Positions 1 through 7,661 are shown, numbered from the stretch's first letter. The stretch is DNA of 19,047 bases from Massilia sp. UBA2709 (GCA_002354135.1 DEKZ01000444.1:624-19670); one strand, 5' to 3'. Notes: a model not told the origin generated them from the sequence alone. A program made the numbers and translations.

Positions 1-54
1 TGCGGCAGGAGCAACAGGTGCGGCAGGAGCAACAGGTGCCGCAGGAGCGACAGG
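1..54. repeat. Three tandem 18-bp repeats inside the Ala/Pro linker
   Basis: Bases 1-18 and 19-36 are identical (TGCGGCAGGAGCAACAGG) and bases 37-54 are a third copy with two changes. On the minus strand the unit encodes PVAPAA within the zinc-ribbon protein. The array may continue beyond base 1. Confidence 0.85.
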
Positions 55-264
55 TTCAGCAGGAGGCGCCACGGCCGGCGCGCCGGAAGGCTTGCTCGCT
101 ACCGGCGCGCGCGCCGGCAGTGCATCGAGGTCGACCAGGGTGGCGCTGCCGTCGAAGATCTCCTGGCAGGCGCCGCAACGCACGATGCCCCCACGTAGCT
201 TGAGCTGGTCCGAGGCGACCCGGAACATCGTGCCGCAGTGAGGGCATTGTGTGGCGAGCGCCAT
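1..264 (-). CDS. Zinc-ribbon (MJ0042-type) protein, N-terminal part, likely DUF3426 family
   Basis: This is the first 88 codons of a gene whose end lies beyond base 1. The N-terminus MALATQCPHCGTMF carries two CxxC knuckles (C7/C10 and C30/C33), the usual layout of the MJ0042 zinc ribbon. From about residue 50 it becomes a low-complexity Ala/Pro linker with a repeated PVAPAA unit. In betaproteobacteria such a ribbon often heads a membrane protein with a C-terminal DUF3426 domain, but that part is not visible here. An AGGAG ribosome site lies about 8 bases before the ATG, and prmA ends 12 bases upstream, so the gene is probably co-transcribed with prmA. The exact role is unknown; zinc binding is inferred from the cysteines. 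Confidence 0.85.
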   Translation of the reverse strand, partial: MALATQCPHCGTMFRVASDQLKLRGGIVRCGACQEIFDGSATLVDLDALPARAPVASKPSGAPAVAPPAEPVAPAAPVAPAAPVAPAA

Positions 265-276
265 GCCGGGCTCTCC

Positions 277-1233
277 TTAAGCGCTGGTTGCGGAGCGCGC
301 GGCCGGTACCGTGTCCTGGCCGAGCGTGCCGTGAAGGGCGACCCAGCCGTCCTGCTCGGCCCAGACGCCCAGCTTGATGAAAGGTGCGTAGGCAGCGGCC
401 ACTTCCTCGGCCTGGCGCGCCAGCACGCCCGACAGGATCAGCGAACCGCCCGGCGCCACGCGGCCGGACAGCATCGGCGCCATCAGCTTCAATGGGCTCG
501 ACAGGATGTTGGCCACCACGATGTCGAACTGGCCCTTGGCGTGGCGCTCGTTGGGCGCGGCGGCAAAGGCGTCCGGCAGGTAGAAGTCGATCTCGCAGCG
601 ATTGCGCTCGGCGTTCGACTTCGCCGACTCGATCGCCTGCGGGTCGATGTCCACGCCTGCCACATCGGCGGCGCCCAGCTTCTTGGCGACCATGGCCAGG
701 ATGCCCGAGCCGCAGCCGTAGTCCAGCACCGATTTGCCGGGCGCCGGGTGCGCTTCCAGCCACTCCATGCACAGGCGGGTGGTCGGATGGCTGCCGGTGC
801 CGAAAGCCAGGCCCGGATCGAGTTCGAGGATCAGGGCGTCGGGATTCGGCGCCTCGTGCCAGCTCGGCACGACCCAGATGTTCTTGCCGATGTGGATGGG
901 CTCGAACTGCGATTGCGTCAGGCGCACCCAGTCGGCGTCCGCCACCGAACGGGTGGTGAAGGCGGGCGCCTGCGGCAGCTTGATGGCGGCCGCCGCTTCG
1001 GCGACGATTGCGGCTTGGTCGGCGTCGGTGTCGGTCAGCGCGACCACGCGGCTGTGGTCCCAGGCTGCTTCAAGCGGCTCCATGCCCGGCTCGCCGAACA
1101 GGGGATTTTCCTGCTCGGTGCCTTCGTCGGCGTCTTCCACCGAAACCGACAGCGCGCCCGCTTCCATCAAGGCGTCGGAGAGCGCCTCGGCGTGGTCGCG
1201 TGCGATTTCGATGACGACTTCAGTCCAGCTCAT
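277..1233 (-). CDS. prmA: Ribosomal protein L11 methyltransferase PrmA
   Basis: A 318-residue cytoplasmic SAM-dependent methyltransferase that trimethylates ribosomal protein L11. The N-terminal L11-recognition domain covers about residues 1-90. The catalytic domain shows LDPGLAFGTGSHPTT (138-152), SAM motif I LDYGCGSGILA (170-180), the acidic motif GVDIDP (193-198) and VVANILSSPL (239-248), all typical of PrmA. Length is slightly above the roughly 295 of E. coli, mainly from an N-terminal acidic insertion around 34-50. The ATG overlaps the accC stop codon in an ATGA, so translation is probably coupled to accC. The accB-accC-prmA order is common in betaproteobacteria. Confidence 0.97.
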   Translation of the reverse strand: MSWTEVVIEIARDHAEALSDALMEAGALSVSVEDADEGTEQENPLFGEPGMEPLEAAWDHSRVVALTDTDADQAAIVAEAAAAIKLPQAPAFTTRSVADADWVRLTQSQFEPIHIGKNIWVVPSWHEAPNPDALILELDPGLAFGTGSHPTTRLCMEWLEAHPAPGKSVLDYGCGSGILAMVAKKLGAADVAGVDIDPQAIESAKSNAERNRCEIDFYLPDAFAAAPNERHAKGQFDIVVANILSSPLKLMAPMLSGRVAPGGSLILSGVLARQAEEVAAAYAPFIKLGVWAEQDGWVALHGTLGQDTVPAARSATSA

Positions 1234-2618
1234 GCCTCAGCCTTGTTGTCGGTGCCCAGGGCGATCTTGGTGTCCGGGCGGTTGGCCAGCTTCTGCTCCA
1301 GGTAATGGATGTTGGTGCCGCCTTCGATGAAGCGTGCATCCACCATCAGCTCGCGGTGCAGCTGGATGTTGGTGAGGATACCCTCAACCACCATTTCCGA
1401 GAGCGCAATTTGCATGCGGCGAATCGCCTGCTCGCGCGTTGCACCGTAGGAAATTACCTTGCCGATCATCGAGTCGTAATGAGGTGGAACATAGTATCCC
1501 GCATACGAGTGCGAATCGACACGGATGCCGGGGCCGCCCGGCGGGTGCCAGCCGGTGATGCGGCCCGGCGACGGGGTGAACTTGAACGGGTCTTCGGCGT
1601 TGATGCGGCACTCGATCGCGTGGCCCGACAGCATGATGTCGCGCTGGCGGAAGCGCAGCTTCTCGCCGCAGGCGATGCGGATCTGTTCCTGCACGATGTC
1701 GATTCCGGTGATCATTTCGGTGACCGGGTGTTCGACCTGGACGCGGGTGTTCATCTCGATGAAGTAGAACTCGCCGTTCTCGTACAGGAATTCGAAGGTG
1801 CCGGCGCCGCGGTAGCCGATCTTGCGGCAGGCTTCGGCGCAGCGGTCGCCGATCTTCTCGATGAGTTTACGCGGGATGCCCGGCGCCGGCGCTTCCTCGA
1901 TGACTTTCTGGTGGCGGCGCTGCATCGAGCAGTCGCGCTCGCCCAGCCAGACGGCGTTCTTGTGCTCGTCGGCCAGCACCTGGATTTCCACGTGGCGCGG
2001 ATTTTCCAGGAACTTCTCCATATAGACTTCCGGGTTGCCGAAGGCGGTGCCGGCTTCGGTCTTGGTCATCTGCACGGCGTTCAGCAGGGCAGCTTCGGTG
2101 TGCACCACGCGCATGCCGCGGCCGCCACCGCCGCCGGCGGCCTTGATGATGACCGGATAGCCGACGCGGCGTGCGGTCTGGATGATTTCCTTCGGGTCGT
2201 CCGAGAGGGCGCCGTCCGAACCCGGCACGCAAGGCACGCCGGCGCGGATCATGGCCTGCTTGGCCGAGACCTTGTCGCCCATCAGGCGGATCGAATCGGA
2301 ACGCGGGCCGATGAAGACGAAGCCCGATTTTTCCACGCGCTCGGCGAAGTCGGCGTTCTCGGACAGGAAACCGTAGCCCGGGTGGATTGCTTCGGCGTCG
2401 GTCACTTCGGCGGCGCTGATGATCGCCGGCATGTTCAGGTAGCTTTGCGCGGACTGCGCCGGGCCGATGCAGACCGATTCGTCGGCCAGCTTCACGTACT
2501 TGGCGTCCTTGTCCGCCTCCGAGTGAACGACCACCGTCTTGATGCCCATTTCGCGGCAGGCGCGCTGGATACGCAGCGCGATTTCACCACGGTTGGCGAT
2601 GAGGATTTTTTCAAACAT
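1230..2618 (-). CDS. accC: Biotin carboxylase subunit of acetyl-CoA carboxylase
   Basis: A 462-residue ATP-grasp enzyme that carboxylates the biotin on AccB with bicarbonate and ATP, the first half-reaction of fatty acid synthesis. Residue numbers match the E. coli enzyme: FEKILIANRGEIA at the N-terminus, K159 and the glycine-rich loop 162-166, K238, the metal-binding E276 and E288, N290, R292, E296 and R338. Length is about 13 residues more than E. coli, at the C-terminus. It lies 94 bases downstream of accB, with two hairpins in the gap, and overlaps prmA by 4 bases. No strong ribosome site precedes the ATG. accA and accD are not in this window. Confidence 0.98.
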   Translation of the reverse strand: MFEKILIANRGEIALRIQRACREMGIKTVVVHSEADKDAKYVKLADESVCIGPAQSAQSYLNMPAIISAAEVTDAEAIHPGYGFLSENADFAERVEKSGFVFIGPRSDSIRLMGDKVSAKQAMIRAGVPCVPGSDGALSDDPKEIIQTARRVGYPVIIKAAGGGGGRGMRVVHTEAALLNAVQMTKTEAGTAFGNPEVYMEKFLENPRHVEIQVLADEHKNAVWLGERDCSMQRRHQKVIEEAPAPGIPRKLIEKIGDRCAEACRKIGYRGAGTFEFLYENGEFYFIEMNTRVQVEHPVTEMITGIDIVQEQIRIACGEKLRFRQRDIMLSGHAIECRINAEDPFKFTPSPGRITGWHPPGGPGIRVDSHSYAGYYVPPHYDSMIGKVISYGATREQAIRRMQIALSEMVVEGILTNIQLHRELMVDARFIEGGTNIHYLEQKLANRPDTKIALGTDNKAEA

Positions 2619-2642
2619 GGTTAGCTTGGGTAGGTGAGAGAA

Positions 2643-2698
2643 AGCCGGCGTCGGGCGCCGGCTGGGTTCGGATCATGGGCCGTGAAGAAGTCACGGCC
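2643..2698 (-). promoter_or_regulatory. Tandem perfect hairpins between accB and accC
   Basis: Two perfect 8-bp inverted repeats with 5-base loops lie in the 94-base gap. On the plus strand they are GGCCGTGA/TCACGGCC at 2678-2685 and 2691-2698, and AGCCGGCG/CGCCGGCT at 2643-2650 and 2656-2663. In the direction of transcription the second hairpin is followed by TTTCTCTC, which resembles a weak intrinsic terminator. This could be partial termination (attenuation) or an RNA stability element that sets accB:accC stoichiometry. The pairing is seen directly; the role is inferred. Confidence 0.55.
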
Positions 2699-2712
2699 GG
2701 CGGGGCTAACGA

Positions 2713-3186
2713 TTAGCCGATCACGAACAGCGGCTGGCCGAATTCGACCGGCTGGCCATTTTCCACCAGGATCTTGGTCACTACGCCCGACACATCGGCG
2801 TCGATTTCGTTCAGGAGCTTCATCGCTTCGATGATGCACAGGGTGTCGCCTTCCTTGATGTTGGCGCCGACTTCGACGAAGGCCGGCGCGCCCGGCGCCG
2901 ACGAACGGTAGAAGGTGCCGACCATCGGCGACTTGACCACGTGGCCGGTTGGCTCGGCGGCAACGGCCGGGGCCGGAGCGGCTGCCGGAGCGGCCGGCGC
3001 TGCGGCAGGGGCGGCCGGCGCCGAGTACTGCTGCACGCCGCTCGGCGGCAGCATCACCATCTGGTTCTGGGGCATTGCGGACGACTTGACGATGCGGACC
3101 TTGCTCTCGCCTTCGGTCACTTCGAGTTCAGCGATGTCCGATTCGGCGACGAGGTCGATCAAAGTCTTGAGTTTACGAAGATCCAT
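2713..3186 (-). CDS. accB: Biotin carboxyl carrier protein of acetyl-CoA carboxylase
   Basis: A 157-residue carrier protein with an N-terminal helical region (1-35), an Ala/Pro-rich flexible linker (about 56-80) and a C-terminal biotinyl domain (about 81-157). The biotinylated lysine is K123 in EAMK. The thumb of bacterial AccB is present just before it (RSSAPGAPAFVEVG). It is biotinylated by a biotin ligase and shuttles the carboxyl group from AccC to the carboxyltransferase. An AAGGGG ribosome site lies 6-7 bases before the ATG. aroQ ends 97 bases upstream, so accB could use its own promoter or read-through from aroQ. Confidence 0.97.
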   Translation of the reverse strand: MDLRKLKTLIDLVAESDIAELEVTEGESKVRIVKSSAMPQNQMVMLPPSGVQQYSAPAAPAAAPAAPAAAPAPAVAAEPTGHVVKSPMVGTFYRSSAPGAPAFVEVGANIKEGDTLCIIEAMKLLNEIDADVSGVVTKILVENGQPVEFGQPLFVIG

Positions 3187-3283
3187 GTGAAACCCCTTGG
3201 AATTATTTGTGTTTTAAGAGTAAGCGAAGCGCCACAACGAGGGCGCATCCGCGCATGATGCATGAAGTTGACGTAGATTAACG

Positions 3284-3715
3284 CTATTTAAGCGCAAAGT
3301 CGATGGCAAACCGATATCCGTCCACGCCCAATCCGCAGATCGTCCCGCGGGCGATCGCCGCCAGGTACGAGTGGTGCCGGAATTCTTCACGCTGGTAAAT
3401 GTTTGAGATATGTACCTCAATAAACGGGATCGCCACCGCGGCCAGCGCATCGCGCAAGGCCACGCTCGTGTGGGTCAGCCCGCCAGGATTGATGACGATC
3501 GCGTCCACGCCCTCGTTGCGGGCGGCGTGAATGCGGTCGATCAGCGCACCTTCGTGGTTGCTTTGAAAGCAGGAAAGCGATCCGCCCGCTGCAGCGGCCT
3601 GAGCCGTTGCAGCGCTTTCGATGTCGGCCAGCGTTGCCGCGCCGTACACCGCAGGCTCGCGGGTTCCCAGGAGATTCAGGTTGGGACCGTTGAGCAGCAG
3701 TAGCTTTTTCGCCAT
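3284..3715 (-). CDS. aroQ: 3-Dehydroquinate dehydratase, type II
   Basis: A 143-residue type II dehydroquinase, which converts 3-dehydroquinate to 3-dehydroshikimate in the shikimate pathway and forms a dodecamer in known members. Key residues fall at the family positions: LLNGPNLNLLG (7-17), R19, catalytic Y24, QSNHEG (51-56), NPGG (76-79) and catalytic H101. I chose the ATG at 3715 because MAKKLLLLNG is the usual N-terminus; an in-frame ATG 16 codons upstream would add an unrelated leader. No clear ribosome site precedes the chosen start. The next pathway enzyme, aroE, is elsewhere in this window on the other strand (12443-13264). Confidence 0.97.
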   Translation of the reverse strand: MAKKLLLLNGPNLNLLGTREPAVYGAATLADIESAATAQAAAAGGSLSCFQSNHEGALIDRIHAARNEGVDAIVINPGGLTHTSVALRDALAAVAIPFIEVHISNIYQREEFRHHSYLAAIARGTICGLGVDGYRFAIDFALK

Positions 3716-3725
3716 GTTTTTGTAG

Positions 3726-3731
3726 AGTCTA
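3726..3731 (-). promoter_or_regulatory. Candidate -10 box for aroQ
   Basis: The minus strand reads TAGACT 10 bases before the aroQ ATG. If used, transcription would start about 4-6 bases before the ATG, giving a nearly leaderless mRNA, which would fit the missing ribosome site. No good -35 box is seen at 17 bases, so this is weak. Confidence 0.25.
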
Positions 3732-3760
3732 TGCTCGAAAGTGACGCATTTTGCCGCCAA

Positions 3761-3772
3761 CAATACGTATTG
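3761..3772. promoter_or_regulatory. 12-bp perfect palindrome upstream of aroQ
   Basis: CAATACGTATTG is a perfect palindrome in the 129-base gap between the TlpA-like gene and aroQ. An overlapping GCCAA-N9-TTGGC (3756-3774) is also symmetric. It lies about 30-40 bases upstream of the candidate aroQ -10 box, where a regulator could bind. No regulator is identified. Confidence 0.3.
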
Positions 3773-3844
3773 GCAAGCAATAAAATTCAGTGCGGATAAG
3801 CGCCACTTGCACGGAGTTCGGAAAAGAACGACCGTTCGCGAGGC

Positions 3845-4408
3845 TTACAGCGCCGCCAGGTCGGTCTTCAGCTCGTCGAACTTCAGCTTGCCCAGATAGG
3901 TCTTCCTGACCTGTCCGTCGGCGCCGATGAGGACCGTGAAGGGCAGGCCGCCATTGGTATTGCCGAAGCCGCGCGACAGTTCGGTGCCGCCCATCCCGCC
4001 CACGTACAGCGGATACTTGATGTTGTGCTTGGTAGCAAACTCGCTCATCGCCGACGGGGAATCGATGCCGATACCGATCACGTTGAAGCGCTTCCCTGCT
4101 TCTTCATTGGCCAGGGCCGACAGTTCGGGCATTTCTTGCACGCAAGGGCCGCACCAGGTCGCCCAGAAGTTCACCAGCAGCGCCTTGCTCTTCCATTTGC
4201 CGAGCGACTCCGGCTTGCCGGCCAGGTCGTTGAGCGTCTGCGCATATAAGTTAGCCGACGCCGTGTGGGCCGGGCCGCCGGTGGGGGCGATGGCGGTGGT
4301 GACCGGGCCTTGCGCGCCCTGCGGCTGGTTCCTGACCCCGAGATAAGCGCCGAGCGAGCCGAAGAGTACAGCCACGACCGCAAAAGCGGCCAACTTCTTT
4401 TTATTCAT
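3845..4408 (-). CDS. TlpA/ResA-like membrane-anchored thioredoxin
   Basis: A 187-residue protein with an uncleaved signal-anchor (lysines at 3-5, hydrophobic 7-24), so the thioredoxin domain should face the periplasm. The redox motif is WCGPC (C86 and C89), preceded by LLVNFWATW, and the cis-proline is P156 in GGLPFTVL. This layout is typical of TlpA, ResA and CcmG relatives, which reduce disulfides in cytochrome c maturation or other envelope proteins. No cytochrome c genes are nearby, so the substrate cannot be named. Its ATG overlaps the stop codon of the upstream unknown gene by 4 bases, and aroQ follows after 129 bases. Confidence 0.92.
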   Translation of the reverse strand: MNKKKLAAFAVVAVLFGSLGAYLGVRNQPQGAQGPVTTAIAPTGGPAHTASANLYAQTLNDLAGKPESLGKWKSKALLVNFWATWCGPCVQEMPELSALANEEAGKRFNVIGIGIDSPSAMSEFATKHNIKYPLYVGGMGGTELSRGFGNTNGGLPFTVLIGADGQVRKTYLGKLKFDELKTDLAAL

Positions 4409-5034
4409 TCGTCCTGTTCCAGAGATTCGTCCGTCGTCATCAAGGCGCGCAGGCCGGCGGCGTCGACACGCTGCAGGCGGCCATCGGCGCGCGGCTTGAG
4501 GGCCCCACGCAAGTCATGAAAATCATACAACTCAGCGTGCACGGCCTCCTTATGCCACAGGAAGCTCACCGTTTCAACCGGCTCGTGACGGGCGCCCTTG
4601 AAATGCGGGGTCTCGGAAATCTCTATATTGACGTTGCGGTTCAGGAGGAAGATCTCGACTTCCTTGGCGCTGTCGGCGAACAATTGCAGGTGGATGTCGT
4701 CATGTTCGCCGGCGGTGCCGTTCAATACCGCGCCGGTGAGATAAGGACGAAAGTCGGCCAGTGCATCCATGACCTGCAGCGCGGTCTCGCGCAAGGTGCG
4801 CAGGCGCTCCGCCTGCGCACCACCGCCAAACAGGGACTGGTACTTGCGCACCTCGTCCTCGATCTGCATGTTGTCGGGCATCAGGTTGGGCGCCGGCTGG
4901 TCCACGCCGAGCACCTGGCGGGCTGCTTTGCGGCGGGCGGTGGCGTAGTCGGCGCCATCCTGGGCAATCATGCGCGCGGCCGTTGCGGCAATCTCGGCGC
5001 GCAGCTGGAGTAGGTCATAGTTCTGGCTTGGCAT
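4405..5034 (-). CDS. Conserved protein of unknown function, divergent from mpl
   Basis: About 209 residues, no signal peptide or membrane segment, probably cytoplasmic. The N-terminal 45 residues are helical and Ala/Arg-rich (TAARMIAQDGADYATARRKA). The middle contains YLTGAVLNGTAGEHDD, then HLQLFADSAKEVEIFLL and SFLWHKEAVHAELYD. I recall homologues in Burkholderiales beside mpl, sometimes labelled UDP-N-acetylmuramate-alanine ligase; nothing ligase-like (no P-loop GKT) is present. The small-residue turn followed by alternating acidic strands faintly resembles a nucleotidyltransferase fold, which is speculation. The start is one of two adjacent ATG codons (5034 or 5037); longer in-frame starts run into the mpl promoter region. 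It overlaps the TlpA-like gene by 4 bases. Confidence 0.85.
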   Translation of the reverse strand: MPSQNYDLLQLRAEIAATAARMIAQDGADYATARRKAARQVLGVDQPAPNLMPDNMQIEDEVRKYQSLFGGGAQAERLRTLRETALQVMDALADFRPYLTGAVLNGTAGEHDDIHLQLFADSAKEVEIFLLNRNVNIEISETPHFKGARHEPVETVSFLWHKEAVHAELYDFHDLRGALKPRADGRLQRVDAAGLRALMTTDESLEQDE

Positions 5035-5080
5035 CATGAGGCAGATCATACTCTTGAACGGAAAACGGCATCGCGTCGGG

Positions 5081-5086
5081 TAAAAT
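5081..5086 (+). promoter_or_regulatory. Candidate -10 box for the mpl operon
   Basis: TAAAAT lies 28 bases before the mpl ATG in the 79-base divergent gap. The best -35-like hexamer, TTGAAC at 5054-5059, is 21 bases away, which is too far for a standard promoter, so only the -10 is plausible. Confidence 0.35.
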
Positions 5087-5113
5087 CGCGTATTCGCTTT
5101 TTTTCCCACGACC

Positions 5114-6484
5114 ATGCACATTCATATCCTCGGCATTTGCGGCACCTTCATGGGCGGCCTGGCGGTCCTGGCCAAAGAGGCCGGCCACCGCGTCACCGGT
5201 TGCGACGCCAACGTCTATCCTCCGATGAGCACCCAGCTCGAAGCCCAGGGCATCGAACTGATCCAGGGTTACGGTCCGGAGCAGGTGTCGCTGAATCCCG
5301 ACCTCTATGTGGTCGGCAACGTCATGACCCGCGGCAATCCGCTGATCGAGGAGATCCTGAACCGCGGCCTGCCTTACGTGTCGGGCCCGCAGTGGATCGG
5401 GGAACATATTCTGCGTAATAAATGGGTGCTGGCCGTCGCCGGCACCCACGGCAAGACCACGACCTCGTCGATGCTGGCCTGGATCCTGGAAGACGCGGGC
5501 TATTCGCCGGGCTTCCTGATCGGCGGCGTACCGATGAACTTCGGCATCTCGGCGCGCCTGCAAGGCGAGACCGACTCCGACTTCTTCGTGATCGAGGCCG
5601 ACGAATACGACACCGCCTTCTTCGACAAGCGTTCCAAGTTCGTGCACTACCACGCCAAGACCGCCGTGCTGAACAACCTGGAATTCGACCACGCCGACAT
5701 CTTCCCGGATATTGGCGCCATCGAAACCCAGTTCCATCACCTGGTGCGCACCGTGCCGGGCGTGGGCCGCCTGGTCGTGAACGGCGACGAAGCCTCGCTG
5801 GCGCGCGTGATCAAGCGCGGCTGCTGGAGCGAGAAGGAAACCTTTGGTTTGTCCGACGGCGTGAACTGGTCGCTGGTCGAGCATCCGGGCGGCGCCAGCT
5901 TCGACGTCGTCTTCAACGGTGAGACGCAAGGCACTGTTCACTGGGACCTGACCGGCAAGCACAACCGCTCGAACGCGCTGGCGGCGATCGCCGCCGCCCG
6001 CCACGTCGGCGTGCCGGTGGCGCAGTCGGTCGAATCGCTGTCGCGCTTCCAGAGCGTCAAGCGCCGGATGGAAGTGCGCGGCGTGGTCAACAATGTCACC
6101 GTCTACGACGACTTCGCCCACCATCCGACCGCGATCGCGACCACGGTCGGCGGCCTGCGCCAGCGCATCGGTACCTCGGGCCGCATCCTGGCCGTGCTCG
6201 AGCCGCGCTCGAACACCATGAAACTGGGCGCCATGAAGGATGCGCTGCCGGGCAGCCTGAAGGATGCGGACCTGGTGTTCGGCTTCGGCAGCCAGCAGGC
6301 GCTGGGCTGGTCGCTGGCCGACGCCCTGAAGCCGCTGGGCGCGATCGCCCACAGTTTCGACCAGATCGACTACATGGTACAGGCGATCGTGCAGGCGGCC
6401 CAGCCGGGCGACCACATCCTCGTGATGAGCAATGGCGGCTTCGGCGGCGTGCACCAGAAGCTGCTCGAGGCGCTGGCGACATGA
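5114..6484 (+). CDS. mpl: UDP-MurNAc:L-Ala-gamma-D-Glu-meso-DAP ligase (Mpl)
   Basis: A 456-residue Mur-ligase relative that reattaches recycled tripeptide L-Ala-gamma-D-Glu-meso-DAP to UDP-MurNAc in cell wall recycling. The N-terminus MHIHILGICGTFMGGLA is diagnostic for Mpl rather than MurC. The ATP-binding P-loop is AGTHGKTTT (109-117), followed by central motifs VIEADEYDTAFFD and LNNLEFDHADIF. The C-terminal domain has YDDFAHHPTA and VLEPRSNTMK, typical of Mpl. Length equals the E. coli enzyme. It heads a plus-strand operon and overlaps the next gene by ATGA. Confidence 0.97.
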   Translation: MHIHILGICGTFMGGLAVLAKEAGHRVTGCDANVYPPMSTQLEAQGIELIQGYGPEQVSLNPDLYVVGNVMTRGNPLIEEILNRGLPYVSGPQWIGEHILRNKWVLAVAGTHGKTTTSSMLAWILEDAGYSPGFLIGGVPMNFGISARLQGETDSDFFVIEADEYDTAFFDKRSKFVHYHAKTAVLNNLEFDHADIFPDIGAIETQFHHLVRTVPGVGRLVVNGDEASLARVIKRGCWSEKETFGLSDGVNWSLVEHPGGASFDVVFNGETQGTVHWDLTGKHNRSNALAAIAAARHVGVPVAQSVESLSRFQSVKRRMEVRGVVNNVTVYDDFAHHPTAIATTVGGLRQRIGTSGRILAVLEPRSNTMKLGAMKDALPGSLKDADLVFGFGSQQALGWSLADALKPLGAIAHSFDQIDYMVQAIVQAAQPGDHILVMSNGGFGGVHQKLLEALAT

Positions 6485-7080
6485 TTCTCTATCTGCACGG
6501 CTTTCGTTCCTCGCCGCGCTCGTTCAAGGCGCGCGTGGTGCAGGAGCGGATGACGGCCGCCGGCCGCGCGGGCGAGCTGATCTGCCCGCAACTGCCGGCT
6601 TCGCCGAAAGCGGCGATGGAACTGGCCCTGCTGCTGGCCGAGCGCCATGCGCCCGACAACCTGGCCATCGTCGGCTCCTCGCTGGGCGGCTTCTATGCCA
6701 CCTGGCTGGCCGAACGCCTGGGCGTTCCGGCAGTGCTGCTGAATCCTTCGGTCGATCCCTTGAAGAGCCTGGAGAAGCACGTCGGCGTGACCACGGCCTG
6801 GCATTCGGATGCGCCATTCGAGTTCCGCCGCGAATACATCGACGAGCTGGCCGAACTGAAGGTGGCGCGCATCACCCGACCCGAGCGCTATTTCCTGCTG
6901 GCTGCGACCGGCGACGAAGTGCTGGACTACCGCGACATGGTGGCGCACTATGCCGGCGCGCGCCAGCACGTGATCGAAGGCAGCGACCATGCGATCTCGG
7001 AGTTCCCGCAATATGTGGACGAGGTGCTGGCCTTCTGCCAGCCGCAAGTCGACTGGGCCGCGGCAGGCAAGGCGCAGTGA
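6481..7080 (+). CDS. YqiA/YcfP-family alpha/beta-hydrolase esterase
   Basis: A 199-residue cytoplasmic hydrolase of the small UPF0227 YqiA/YcfP type. It starts MILYLHGF, giving the HGF oxyanion region (6-8). The nucleophile is S67 in GSSLGG, the acid is probably D145 in TGDEVLD, and the histidine is H170 in GSDHAIS. E. coli YqiA cleaves short acyl and palmitoyl esters; the natural substrate here is unknown. The start overlaps the mpl stop by 4 bases (ATGA) and the next gene overlaps its own stop by 4 bases (GTGA), so it sits in a translationally coupled chain. Confidence 0.92.
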   Translation: MILYLHGFRSSPRSFKARVVQERMTAAGRAGELICPQLPASPKAAMELALLLAERHAPDNLAIVGSSLGGFYATWLAERLGVPAVLLNPSVDPLKSLEKHVGVTTAWHSDAPFEFRREYIDELAELKVARITRPERYFLLAATGDEVLDYRDMVAHYAGARQHVIEGSDHAISEFPQYVDEVLAFCQPQVDWAAAGKAQ

Positions 7081-7661
7081 GGAGTGCTTCGCTGCGCAGG
7101 GCGAGATGGCATCGCCACGCCGGGGCCGTGCGCGCGCCGCACGCCATGCGCGACTGGCTGACGACGAAAGGTTCGCTGACGGCGCGCCTGGTGAAGAGCA
7201 GCGAGGTTTTCCGCGTCAAGCGCCTGCACCAGAAGGCGGCGCTGTGCGCGCTGGAAGAGGCGGGTCCGATCGGGCTGCCGCGCCGCGAGCGGGTCTGGGA
7301 GCGCGAGGTGCTGTTGTGCTGCGACGGCAGGCCGGCGGTGTTCGGCCACACCGTGGTGCCGATGTCGGCCACGGCGACGGACTGGCCGCTGTTTTCGGCG
7401 CTGGGCGAACGCTCGCTCGGCACGACCCTGTTTTACGACCCGCTGGTCGAACGCGGGCCACTGGAGTTTGCGCGGCTGCGCCGCGGCCATCCGCTGGTCG
7501 AAAAGCTGGATAGCGCGCTCGGCGGCGGGCTGCAAGGAAACGTATTTTATGCGCGGCGTTGTGTCTACCGCCGCCATCAAGGCCTGCTGATGGTCACCGA
7601 GGTATTCTTGCCGGCGGTACTCGATCTGGGCGCAACACCTACAACGCGAAACGAAACATGA
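7077..7661 (+). CDS. ubiC: Chorismate lyase (chorismate-pyruvate lyase)
   Basis: A 194-residue cytoplasmic enzyme converting chorismate to 4-hydroxybenzoate plus pyruvate, the first committed step of ubiquinone synthesis. The product- and substrate-binding residues are R76 (WEREVLLC) and E175 (TEVFLPA), matching E. coli R76 and E155; GSLTARL, FGHTVVP and SLGTTLF also fit the family. I chose the GTG at 7077, overlapping the upstream stop in a GTGA, because it restores the N-terminal segment with W11 and the PHAMRDWL helix; the ATG at residue 24 would lose it. The frame is open much further upstream, but that part lies inside the esterase gene and is a shadow. Confidence 0.93.
   Translation: MRSASLRRARWHRHAGAVRAPHAMRDWLTTKGSLTARLVKSSEVFRVKRLHQKAALCALEEAGPIGLPRRERVWEREVLLCCDGRPAVFGHTVVPMSATATDWPLFSALGERSLGTTLFYDPLVERGPLEFARLRRGHPLVEKLDSALGGGLQGNVFYARRCVYRRHQGLLMVTEVFLPAVLDLGATPTTRNET

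Noticed and set aside
1..54. 18-bp repeats as a possible CRISPR or regulatory array
   Set aside because: There are no spacers, and the unit encodes a PVAPAA linker in frame within the zinc-ribbon protein.
1305..2624. 439-codon open frame on the plus strand opposite accC
   Set aside because: It is an antisense shadow of a clear accC gene in high-GC DNA; the translation is rich in Asp, His, Arg and Val with no domain pattern.
5015..6454. 479-codon open frame on the minus strand opposite mpl
   Set aside because: The mpl gene has every family motif in its own frame; the opposite frame shows only shadow composition and no recognisable domain.
6432..7076. Upstream extension of the ubiC frame as a large fusion protein
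   Set aside because: This part overlaps the esterase completely and has no similarity to any domain; the GTG at 7077 explains the true start.
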